Source of the DNA: Burkholderiales bacterium
GTDB lineage: Bacteria; Pseudomonadota; Gammaproteobacteria; Burkholderiales; Usitatibacteraceae
Assembly (NCBI GenBank): GCA_017853245.1
Contig: JAFMJY010000008.1
Coordinates: 1 to 42,769 of the forward strand
Reading direction: 5' to 3'
DNA: 42,769 nucleotides
A program made the position numbers and the translations under genes. The notes below the pieces were generated by a model. The model was given only the letters and a program-made list of their open reading frames with translations. It was not told where the DNA came from and did no database searches. Every line of letters begins with the position of its first letter. Positions within the stretch are counted from its first letter, which is position 1. Shown here piece by piece: positions 28,173 through 33,826 of this stretch.

Positions 28173-28187
28173 GCAGAATTCGTGCCA
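28173..28187 (-). promoter_or_regulatory. Sigma-54 promoter of glnA
   Basis: On the minus strand the sequence is TGGCAC-GAATT-CTGC, against the consensus TGGCAC-N5-TTGC. Only one base of the -12 element differs, and GG and GC have the exact required spacing. Transcription would start near 28161, giving a leader of about 62 bases before the glnA ATG. Confidence 0.85.
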
Positions 28188-28247
28188 TACGGGGGCGTTC
28201 ACAACACCATGATTTGATTGAATATTTATTTCCTGGCCCGGACAAAT

Positions 28248-28264
28248 TGCACCATTATAGTGCT
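28248..28264 (-). promoter_or_regulatory. NtrC-type enhancer box 1
   Basis: TGCACCATTATAGTGCT fits the NtrC dyad GCACC-N5-GGTGC with one mismatch in the ten conserved positions. Its centre (28256) is about 95 bases upstream of the predicted sigma-54 start. Confidence 0.75.
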
Positions 28265-28278
28265 TATCAAGAGCTTGC

Positions 28279-28293
28279 GATCCATTTTGGTTC
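28279..28293 (-). promoter_or_regulatory. NtrC-type enhancer box 2 (weaker)
   Basis: GATCCATTTTGGTTC matches seven of the ten conserved positions of GCACC-N5-GGTGC. It is centred at 28286, 30 bases (about three helical turns) beyond box 1, the spacing expected for cooperative NtrC binding as in enteric glnA. Confidence 0.5.
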
Positions 28294-28406
28294 ATATAGC
28301 CCGCTCGTTGGGGGTGTCCACCGATTCCCCGCGGTCATCGGCCACGCAGGATCGGCGCGCCGCCGCCGACGGCTATCATCGGGAGTCCTTTCAGCGCGCA
28401 AGCCTC

Positions 28407-29225
28407 TTGGATCGCTATCTCGTCATCGGTAACCCGGTCGCGCACTCGCGGTCGCCCGAAATCCACTCGCACTTCGCTCGCCAAACCGGGCAGTCCATTT
28501 CCTATGGGCGGCTGCTTGTCGAGCCTGGCGACTTTGCCCGGGCTGCGGCGGCTTTCTTTTCGGGGGACGGCTGTGGCGCCAACGTCACGCTGCCCTTCAA
28601 GGGCGACGCCTATGCCTACGCGGAATCGCGAACCGACCGTGCCGAGGAAGCGCAGGCCGTCAACACGCTCCTGCGTCGTGGCGACGGTGTGATCGTCGGC
28701 GACAACACGGACGGCGCGGGGCTGGTTCGCGACCTCATTGTCAATCTGGGCTGCCCGTTGGCGGGGCGGCGGATTCTGATTGTCGGCGCGGGTGGCGCAG
28801 CGCGCGGCGTGGTGGGCCCGTTGCTGCGCGAGCAGCCGGCGGAATTGGTCGTCGCCAATCGCACTGCGTCCCGGGCCGAGGCGCTCGCTCGACGCTTCGG
28901 GCAATGGGGTCCGATTCGCGGCAGGGGACTGGGCCCGGTCGACGGGCCTTTCGACATCGTGATTCACGCATCCTCCAGCGGTACGCGGGGTGAGGCGCCA
29001 GCGCTGCCCGCTGGCGCCATTGGGCCGGCGACCTTCGCCTACGACATGGCGTATGGCGCTTCGGCCGCGCCCTTTGCCGCGCTTGCGCTCGCAGGCGGCG
29101 CGGGGTCGATCGCCGATGGCCTGGGCATGCTCGTCGAGCAGGCGGCAGAGTCCTTCGAGCTCTGGCGCGGTGTGCGCCCGCTTACGGCGCCGGTGATCGC
29201 CCAGTTGCGGGAGTCCCTGGCGTGA
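28407..29225 (+). CDS. aroE: Shikimate dehydrogenase
   Basis: A 272-residue NADP-dependent enzyme of the shikimate pathway, reducing 3-dehydroshikimate. The N-terminus DRYLVIGNPVAHSRSPEIH and the substrate-site GANVTLPFKGDAY (catalytic Lys) and VGDNTDGAGL (Asp) are typical. The Rossmann motif is ILIVGAGGAARGV, and NRTASRAEALA is the NADP-type loop. The frame is open back to 28218; TTG at 28407 is preferred because homologues begin just before DRY and the length then equals E. coli AroE (272), but no good ribosome binding site precedes it. Its stop overlaps mgtE as GTGA. Confidence 0.92.
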   Translation: MDRYLVIGNPVAHSRSPEIHSHFARQTGQSISYGRLLVEPGDFARAAAAFFSGDGCGANVTLPFKGDAYAYAESRTDRAEEAQAVNTLLRRGDGVIVGDNTDGAGLVRDLIVNLGCPLAGRRILIVGAGGAARGVVGPLLREQPAELVVANRTASRAEALARRFGQWGPIRGRGLGPVDGPFDIVIHASSSGTRGEAPALPAGAIGPATFAYDMAYGASAAPFAALALAGGAGSIADGLGMLVEQAAESFELWRGVRPLTAPVIAQLRESLA

Positions 29226-30664
29226 ACGGTGCGGTCGAGCCGGCTCGCTCTGCGACACCCCAGGAGCACCTCGATGCCGTGAGCCGCTGGCTCGCCAAGC
29301 GGCGTGCGGTCGAGGCGCTGCTGCCTCGATCAAGCGAAAGCGGGCCGCACGGCGTCCATCCAACCTTGCAGGGGGAGGCGCTCGCCGAGGTTCGCGCGCG
29401 ACTGGACGCCCTGCACCCGGCCGACGTCGCCTTCATCCTCGAGGGGCTCCCGCTCGAGGACCGGCTCGTCGTCTGGGGGCTCGTGCGCAGCGACCGGGAT
29501 GGCGAGATCCTGCTCGAGGTGTCGGACGCGGTGCGGGACACGCTGCTCGCCGACATGGATTCGGCGGAAATGGTGGCTGCCGCCCAGTCTCTCGACGCTG
29601 ACGAGATCGCCGACCTCGCGCCCGACCTCCCCCAGGAAGTGGTGCAGGACATCATCGAGGCCCAGGACGATGAGGAGCGCGCCCAGCTGCAGTCGGCGCT
29701 TTCCTACCCGGAGGGCAGCGTTGGGGCCCTCATGGACTTCGAGACCGTGAGCATTCGAGAGGACGTGACCTGTGAAGTGGCGCTGCGCTACCTGCGACGG
29801 TTCGAGGCCTTGCCGCCGCAGACTGATGCCGCGTTCGTCACCGACCGGCAGGGGCATCTGAAGGGGGCGCTGCCGCTCAACCGGCTATTGGTGAGCGACC
29901 TCGAGGTGCCGGTGGCGAGCCTGATCGAGCGAGAGGTGATCTCGTTTTCGCCGGATGCGCAGGCGAGCGAGGCGGCCACCGCCTTCGAGCGCTACGACCT
30001 CGTCTGTGCGCCCGTGGTCTCCTCGGACGGGCGCCTGATCGCGCGCCTGACGGTCGACTCCGTCCTGACCTACGTCCGGGAGCGGCAGGAGGCGCAGGCC
30101 CTGGGCAGCGTGGGCCTGCGTGAGGAAGAGGATCTCTTCTCCTCAGTCTGGACGTCGGCGAAGAACCGCGGGCCCTGGCTCGCCCTGAACCTGTGCACCG
30201 CTTTCGTCGCCTCGCGGGTGGTCGGCGCCTTCGAGGGGTCCATCGAAAAGCTGGCGGCGCTGGCGGCCCTGATGCCGATCGTCGCCGGCATCGGGGGAAA
30301 CTCCGGCAACCAAACCGTTGCCCTGCTCGTGCGGGCGCTTGCGCTGGAGAAGGTGAGCGCTGCCACGGCCCGGCGCCTGCTCGCCAAGGAGGCAGGCATC
30401 GGGCTGCTCAATGGCCTGCTCTGGGGAAGTGTGCTGGGCGCGGTTGCGTGGTTGTTGTACGACAACGCGGCCTTGGGGGGCGTGATGGCGCTCGCGATGG
30501 TGCTCAACCTGCTGGTAGCCGCCCTCGCGGGCCTGTTGATCCCCCTCTCGCTCGACCGCTTCGGCCGCGACCCGGCAGTCGGCTCCAGTGTCTTCCTCAC
30601 GTTCGTCACCGACAGCATGGGCTTCTTCATTTTCCTGGGCCTCGCCACGGCGCTGCTGGTGTGA
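29222..30664 (+). CDS. mgtE: MgtE-type magnesium transporter
   Basis: A 480-residue magnesium channel/transporter. An N-terminal helical MgtE_N domain (about 45-165, with LHPADVAFILEGLP and EVVQDIIEAQDDEERAQ) senses cytoplasmic magnesium. Two CBS domains follow (about 170-285, with MDFETVSIREDVTCEVALRYL). The membrane domain (about 310-480) has five helices, including MPIVAGIGGNSGNQTVALLVRAL, whose GN..NQ segment lines the pore in MgtE. The GTG start is fixed by the GTGA overlap with aroE. A strong terminator lies 26 bases after the stop. Confidence 0.95.
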   Translation: MNGAVEPARSATPQEHLDAVSRWLAKRRAVEALLPRSSESGPHGVHPTLQGEALAEVRARLDALHPADVAFILEGLPLEDRLVVWGLVRSDRDGEILLEVSDAVRDTLLADMDSAEMVAAAQSLDADEIADLAPDLPQEVVQDIIEAQDDEERAQLQSALSYPEGSVGALMDFETVSIREDVTCEVALRYLRRFEALPPQTDAAFVTDRQGHLKGALPLNRLLVSDLEVPVASLIEREVISFSPDAQASEAATAFERYDLVCAPVVSSDGRLIARLTVDSVLTYVRERQEAQALGSVGLREEEDLFSSVWTSAKNRGPWLALNLCTAFVASRVVGAFEGSIEKLAALAALMPIVAGIGGNSGNQTVALLVRALALEKVSAATARRLLAKEAGIGLLNGLLWGSVLGAVAWLLYDNAALGGVMALAMVLNLLVAALAGLLIPLSLDRFGRDPAVGSSVFLTFVTDSMGFFIFLGLATALLV

Positions 30665-30689
30665 GGCCGGGGCCACGTAGCCGGAAATG

Positions 30690-30730
30690 ACGAGGCGCCG
30701 CCGGCTTACCGCCGGAGGCGCCTCGTTTTC
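30690..30730 (+). terminator. Rho-independent terminator after mgtE
   Basis: CGAGGCGCC (30691-30699) and CCGGC (30701-30705) pair with GCCGG (30711-30715) and GGCGCCTCG (30717-30725) around a TTACC loop, with TTTTC directly after. The stem has about 14 base pairs. It could also stop transcription arriving from the H1-like gene on the other strand. Confidence 0.85.
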
Positions 30731-30746
30731 GACTCAGGCCGAAAGG

Positions 30747-30764
30747 CCGGAAGCGAGCTTCCGG
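30747..30764 (-). terminator. Hairpin just after the H1-like gene
   Basis: CCGGAAGC (30747-30754) and GCTTCCGG (30757-30764) form an 8-bp stem with a two-base gap (a larger loop in practice) directly after the stop on the minus strand. No U run follows at once; termination may use the larger hairpin beyond it. Confidence 0.4.
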
Positions 30765-31112
30765 TCAGCTCATCGGCTTGATGAGCGGCGTGATCACCGG
30801 CGTCACCGCGGGAGCCATGGGCTTCGCGGGGGCCGCCTTCTTCTTCGCCTTTTTCGCGGGCTTTTTCGCCGCCTTCTTCTTCGCCTTTTTCGCGGGCTTT
30901 TTCGCAGCCTTCTTTTTCGCAGCCTTCTTCTTGGCGGGCTTCTTCTTCGCCGTCTTCTTCGCCGCCTTCTTGGCAGCGGGCTTGCGCTTCGCCGCAGCCT
31001 TCTTCTTGGCCGCCGGCTTCTTGGCGACTTTCCTCTTCGCCGCGGGCTTCTTCGCAGCGGCCTTCTTCTTGGCGGCCGGCTTCTTGGCGGCCTTCTTCTT
31101 TGCGGTTGCCAT
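30765..31112 (-). CDS. Histone H1-like, Lys/Ala/Pro-repeat DNA-binding protein
   Basis: A 115-residue protein made almost wholly of AAKK, KPAAKKK and KPAKKAKKKA repeats, resembling the tail of eukaryotic H1 and bacterial H1-like proteins of betaproteobacteria (Bordetella BpH1 is one). It should be disordered, strongly basic and bind DNA without sequence preference. The last 23 residues (PAKPMAPAVTPVITPLIKPMS region) are not basic and may be a separate tail. ATG at 31112 follows a good AGGAG. Such repeats change length easily between strains. The frame is open further upstream but without the low-complexity character or a ribosome binding site. Confidence 0.85.
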   Translation of the reverse strand: MATAKKKAAKKPAAKKKAAAKKPAAKRKVAKKPAAKKKAAAKRKPAAKKAAKKTAKKKPAKKKAAKKKAAKKPAKKAKKKAAKKPAKKAKKKAAPAKPMAPAVTPVITPLIKPMS

Positions 31113-31275
31113 CGTGTTGCTCCTTTCGATTGTTGGACCAAATTGTCGGTACCGAGGCGGCCGGCAAGATGCGCCGAAAACCCCCGCCACGACCAAGCGT
31201 CCGGCGATTCCGATCGAACGATGAAGCCTGGTGGCTCTTGTTCCAGTGCCGCATGGCGTCGCAAGACGTCGCACA

Positions 31276-31290
31276 GCACCGGCTTGGTGC
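31276..31290. promoter_or_regulatory. Perfect NtrC-like dyad without a sigma-54 promoter
   Basis: GCACC-GGCTT-GGTGC matches the NtrC half sites exactly. No TGGC-N8-GC element was found between it and the H1-like gene, so it may be chance or another dyad-binding protein's site. Confidence 0.25.
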
Positions 31291-31366
31291 GGCGATCATA
31301 TGCGAAAACGTTTGCCGACTAGTGTTTTCCGGCGATGTCAAGCGCGACTATTTGATCCAACTCGCC

Positions 31367-31397
31367 CCCGATTGGTAGCGAGTCAATACCAATTGGG
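31367..31397. promoter_or_regulatory. Palindrome after lysA, matching the marR operators
   Basis: CCCGATTGGTA and TACCAATTGGG form 11-base arms with one G-T pair around GCGAGTCAA. The inner part 31375-31389, read on the minus strand, is GTATTGACTCGCTAC, agreeing at 13 of 15 positions with the operator-like GTATTGAGTCGATAC before marR. It could be a regulator site or a weak terminator of lysA; no U run follows. Confidence 0.45.
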
Positions 31398-31406
31398 TGG
31401 ATCGAG

Positions 31407-32654
31407 TCAGTCGATCAGGCGCTCGGGCGCGAAGAGCGAGGCTACGCTCTCGCGCGGCCTCACCTCCACGGCGCGACTGCCGTCGACCATCACCTCGCAG
31501 GGCCGTGGCCGGCTGTTGTAGTTGGAGCTCATCGCCATGCCGTAGGCCCCGGCCGAGAGAATGGCCAGCCGGTCGCCGGGCGACACCGCGAGCACGCGAT
31601 CGCTGCCCAGCACGTCGGCCGACTCGCATACCGGCCCCACCACGTCCCATGCCTTCTCCTCTCCCGGGCGCACGGCGACCGGGACGATGTCGTGCCACGC
31701 CTCGTAGAGCGCGGGCCGCAGCAGCTCGCTCATGGAGGCATCCACCACGCAGAAGCGGCGCTCCTTGTCCTCCTTCAGGTACTCGACGGTGGTGAGCAGT
31801 ACGCCGGCGTTCCCGACGATGGCGCGCCCAGGCTCCATCACGATCCCGTAGCCCGCCGAGGACACCTGCGCGGCCGCTGTCCGGCACCAGGCGGCCACGT
31901 CGGGGGGCTGCTCGCCCATGCGGTACGCAATCCCCAGTCCGCCGCCGATGTCGACATGCTCGAGCGGGATGCCGCGGGCGCGCACCTGCGCGGCCAGGCC
32001 GAGGACGCGGTCGAGGGCCTCGAGCAGTGGGGCCGGGTCGAGGATCTGGGAGCCGATATGGCAATCAATCCCGATGACATCCAGGTTCGGTAGCCGCGCC
32101 GCGACTTCGTAGGCGGCGAGCGCTCGCTCATGGGGTATGCCGAACTTGTTGCCGCGCAGCCCGGTGGAGATATAGGGGTGCGTTCCGGCGTCGACGTCGG
32201 GGTTGACGCGCAGCGACACCGGGGCTCGCCGCCCGAGGGAGCTGGCGATCGCATCGAGCCGCACGAGCTCCGGCTCGCTCTCGACGTTGAAGCAGCGGAT
32301 GCCCGCTTCGAGCGCCGCTCGAATCTCGCCGGCGCCCTTGCCCACGCCCGAGAAGATCACCTTCTCGGGGCGGCCGCCGGCGGCCAGCACCCGGGCGAGC
32401 TCGCCGCCGGAAACGATGTCGAAGCCCGAGCCCAGGCGCGCCAGCACGCCCAGCACGGCAAGGTTGGCGTTTGCCTTCACGGCGTAGCAGACGAGGTGCG
32501 GCGTGCCGGCGAGGCCCTCGTCGAAGGCCCGCCAGGATGACTCGATTGCCGCGCGAGAGTAGACGTAGCTCGGCGTGCCGAAGCGCTCGGCTACGTCGGC
32601 CAGGCGCACCGACTCGAGGAACAGGTCGGCGTCGCGGCGCTGAAGGGTACTCAT
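31407..32654 (-). CDS. lysA: Diaminopimelate decarboxylase
   Basis: A 415-residue PLP enzyme of the fold III type that makes L-lysine from meso-diaminopimelate. The PLP lysine is K60 in VCYAVKANANLAVL. FDIVSGGEL, FSGVGKG, RVNPDVDAGTHPYISTGLRGNKFGI, DIGGGLGI, EPGRAIVGNAG and VVDASMSELLRPALY follow in order, and GPVCESADVL carries the Cys of the second subunit's active site. ATG 32654 overlaps the stop of lptM as ATGA, so the start is firm although the frame is open upstream. The lptM-lysA pair is common in proteobacteria. Confidence 0.97.
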   Translation of the reverse strand: MSTLQRRDADLFLESVRLADVAERFGTPSYVYSRAAIESSWRAFDEGLAGTPHLVCYAVKANANLAVLGVLARLGSGFDIVSGGELARVLAAGGRPEKVIFSGVGKGAGEIRAALEAGIRCFNVESEPELVRLDAIASSLGRRAPVSLRVNPDVDAGTHPYISTGLRGNKFGIPHERALAAYEVAARLPNLDVIGIDCHIGSQILDPAPLLEALDRVLGLAAQVRARGIPLEHVDIGGGLGIAYRMGEQPPDVAAWCRTAAAQVSSAGYGIVMEPGRAIVGNAGVLLTTVEYLKEDKERRFCVVDASMSELLRPALYEAWHDIVPVAVRPGEEKAWDVVGPVCESADVLGSDRVLAVSPGDRLAILSAGAYGMAMSSNYNSRPRPCEVMVDGSRAVEVRPRESVASLFAPERLID

Positions 32655-32764
32655 GGCTTTCCCGGCGCGGGGGCTGGGGCCGGCTCCGGTAGCTTGAGCG
32701 GGCCCTTCTGCCCGCAGGCAACCAGTGCCGCCAGAAGGGCGAGCCCGGCGAGTGCGCGTATCAT
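32651..32764 (-). CDS. lptM: Small lipoprotein LptM (YifL-like)
   Basis: A 37-residue lipoprotein read from ATG (complement of 32762-32764): signal peptide MIRALAGLALLAALVA, lipobox LVAC with Cys17, then GQKGPLKLPEP and a Pro/Ala-rich tail. CGQKGPL.LP is the hallmark of the LptM family, which in E. coli assists LptD assembly. It overlaps lysA as ATGA. Only 31 bases separate it from the divergent cyaY. It is easily missed because of its size. Confidence 0.9.
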   Translation of the reverse strand: MIRALAGLALLAALVACGQKGPLKLPEPAPAPAPGKP

Positions 32765-32795
32765 CGAGCCAAGCGTAGCACGGGCTTTTTCCTCC

Positions 32796-33107
32796 ATGAA
32801 CGAGAGCGATTTCCATCACGCAGTCGATGCCGTACTCGCGCGCATCGAGCGCGCTGCCGAGGCCACGGAGGGCGTCGAGGCCGACCTCGAGGGTGGCGTT
32901 CTGACCCTCACTTGCCCTGACGGCAGCCGCATCGTCGTGAACCGGCAGACACCGAACCGGGAAATCTGGGTTGCCGCGCGCTCGGGGGGCTTTCACTTTG
33001 CGACCCGCGAGGAAGCGTGGCGAGACACCCGCTCGGGGGAAGAGCTCTTTGCAAGGCTGGCTGCGCTCACCCGCGAGCAGGCGGGCGAGGCCCTCGATTT
33101 CGCCTGA
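32796..33107 (+). CDS. cyaY: Frataxin homologue CyaY
   Basis: A 103-residue iron-binding protein that modulates iron-sulfur cluster assembly with IscS/IscU. It has an acidic first helix (MNESDFHHAVDAVLARIERA), VEADLEGGVLTLTCPDGSRIVVNRQTPNREIWVAARSGGFHF forming the beta sheet with the conserved NRQ.P..EIW.A, and a C-terminal helix. Length fits E. coli CyaY (106). ATG 32796 was chosen because it begins with the family N-terminus. It is divergent from lptM-lysA. A possible antisense promoter lies just beyond its stop. Confidence 0.95.
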   Translation: MNESDFHHAVDAVLARIERAAEATEGVEADLEGGVLTLTCPDGSRIVVNRQTPNREIWVAARSGGFHFATREEAWRDTRSGEELFARLAALTREQAGEALDFA

Positions 33108-33127
33108 TTTCGGGCCCTGGGGGTTTT

Positions 33128-33155
33128 ATAGTATTGAGTCGATACAAAAAGTCAG
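33128..33155 (-). promoter_or_regulatory. Left-facing promoter-like element, mirror copy of the marR promoter
   Basis: On the minus strand CTGACT (complement of 33150-33155) is followed after 16 bases by TACTAT (complement of 33128-33133). The region 33129-33154, read on the minus strand, equals 33169-33195 at 23 of 26 positions with one extra base. It points antisense into cyaY. Confidence 0.45.
33131..33145. promoter_or_regulatory. Operator-like dyad A upstream of marR
   Basis: GTATTGAGTCGATAC is an imperfect 15-base inverted repeat overlapping the -10 of the left-facing promoter. It resembles dyad C, 48 bases away centre to centre. Likely a binding site for the adjacent MarR-type regulator (inferred). 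Confidence 0.6.
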
Positions 33156-33167
33156 CAATTCCAATCC

Positions 33168-33196
33168 TTGACTTTTTCGTATCGGTTCGATACTAG
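33168..33196 (+). promoter_or_regulatory. Likely marR promoter
   Basis: TTGACT (33168-33173) and TACTAG (33191-33196) are 17 bases apart; a GATACT (33189-33194) is an alternative -10. Transcription near 33203 would leave the GGGAGG ribosome binding site of marR in the leader. Confidence 0.5.
33179..33193. promoter_or_regulatory. Operator-like dyad C over the marR promoter
   Basis: GTATC-GGTTC-GATAC has perfect 5-base arms and lies between the -35 and -10 boxes of the marR promoter, the usual place for autorepression by MarR proteins. Confidence 0.6.
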
Positions 33197-33223
33197 TTGG
33201 CTGTCAAACCGCCGGGAGGCGCC

Positions 33224-33805
33224 GTGGACAAGAACCCGCTGGTCCTGCTTGAGCTCGTGGAGCGGCTTGCGAACCTCATGCGCTCGGAGCTGCGGCGCTC
33301 GAGCGGCGACGAGAGCCTGCAGCCGGTGCACGTGCAGGCCCTCGTGTACCTGAGCCGCGCCAACCGGTATTCCAACACGCCCCAGGCGCTTTCCTCGTAC
33401 CTGGGGCTGACCAAGGGCACGGTATCCCAGACCTTGCTGCTGCTCGACCGCCGTGGGCTCATCGAGCGCTATCAGGACGACGTCGACCGCCGGGTGGTGC
33501 GCCTGCGCCTGTCGACCTCCGGGGAGCAGCTCCTCTACGAAGCGCAGCCAGCGCTCGCCTGGCAGAACGCCACCCGCAACATCAGCCCCAACCGCATCCG
33601 CAATGCCACGTCGGCCCTGCGCGAGGCGCTGGCCACCCTGCTCGAGGACAACGAAGGGGCGCTCTTCGGCGAATGCACGACTTGTGCCCACTGCCAGAAG
33701 CTCTCGCAGCGCATCTCTCGTTGCGGTCTGATGGGCGATCGGCTCTCCGGGCCCGAGACCCGTCGCCTGTGCTGGCTGTTTGAGCCGCGCGGCGACGAGG
33801 AATGA
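33224..33805 (+). CDS. MarR-family transcriptional regulator with Cys-rich tail
   Basis: A 193-residue winged-helix regulator. Residues about 35-105 form the DNA-binding domain: LQPVHVQALVYL, TPQALSSYLGLTKGTVSQTLLLLDRRGLIERYQDDVDRRVVRLRLS, with the DxR wing motif. After a dimerisation helix the tail carries C151, C154, C157, C167 and C183 (CTTCAHC, RCGLMGDRL, RRLCWLFEP), suggesting metal, iron-sulfur or thiol sensing. GTG 33224 was chosen for its GGGAGG at 33214-33219 and because the predicted transcript starts after the earlier TTG at 33197. It probably controls its own promoter through the flanking dyads. Its other targets are unknown; cyaY lies just upstream. Confidence 0.85.
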   Translation: MDKNPLVLLELVERLANLMRSELRRSSGDESLQPVHVQALVYLSRANRYSNTPQALSSYLGLTKGTVSQTLLLLDRRGLIERYQDDVDRRVVRLRLSTSGEQLLYEAQPALAWQNATRNISPNRIRNATSALREALATLLEDNEGALFGECTTCAHCQKLSQRISRCGLMGDRLSGPETRRLCWLFEPRGDEE

Positions 33806-33826
33806 CTCCCGCCGCCCCGGCGAGGG

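Larger units (their letters stand above)
28100..28406. other. Divergent glnA/aroE regulatory gap
   Basis: About 307 bases without a convincing gene. The part next to glnA holds a GCCCC/GGGGC inverted repeat (28123-28137) in the leader, the sigma-54 promoter and two NtrC-like boxes. The stretch 28200-28300 is clearly AT-rich. The aroE reading frame stays open through most of it, but a start there would run through the NtrC boxes. Confidence 0.7.
31113..31406. other. Gap between lysA and the H1-like gene
   Basis: About 294 bases without a gene. It holds the ribosome binding site of the H1-like gene, a GCACC-N5-GGTGC dyad (31276-31290), a TTGACA on the minus strand (complement of 31336-31341) without a good -10 at the right distance, and the operator-like palindrome next to the lysA stop. 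The promoter of the H1-like gene is presumably here but I cannot place it. Confidence 0.5.

Noticed and set aside
26660-28432. A 590-codon open frame antisense to glnA
   Set aside because: It mirrors glutamine synthetase codon for codon and crosses the sigma-54 promoter; composition artefact.
30778-31224. A very Phe-rich 148-codon frame opposite the H1-like gene
   Set aside because: It is the complement of AAG/GCC repeats; low-complexity artefact rather than a membrane protein.
31313-31341. TTGACA on the minus strand as promoter of the H1-like gene
   Set aside because: The sequence 16-18 bases downstream (around TCGGCA) is a poor -10, and CATATGAT further on is wrongly spaced.
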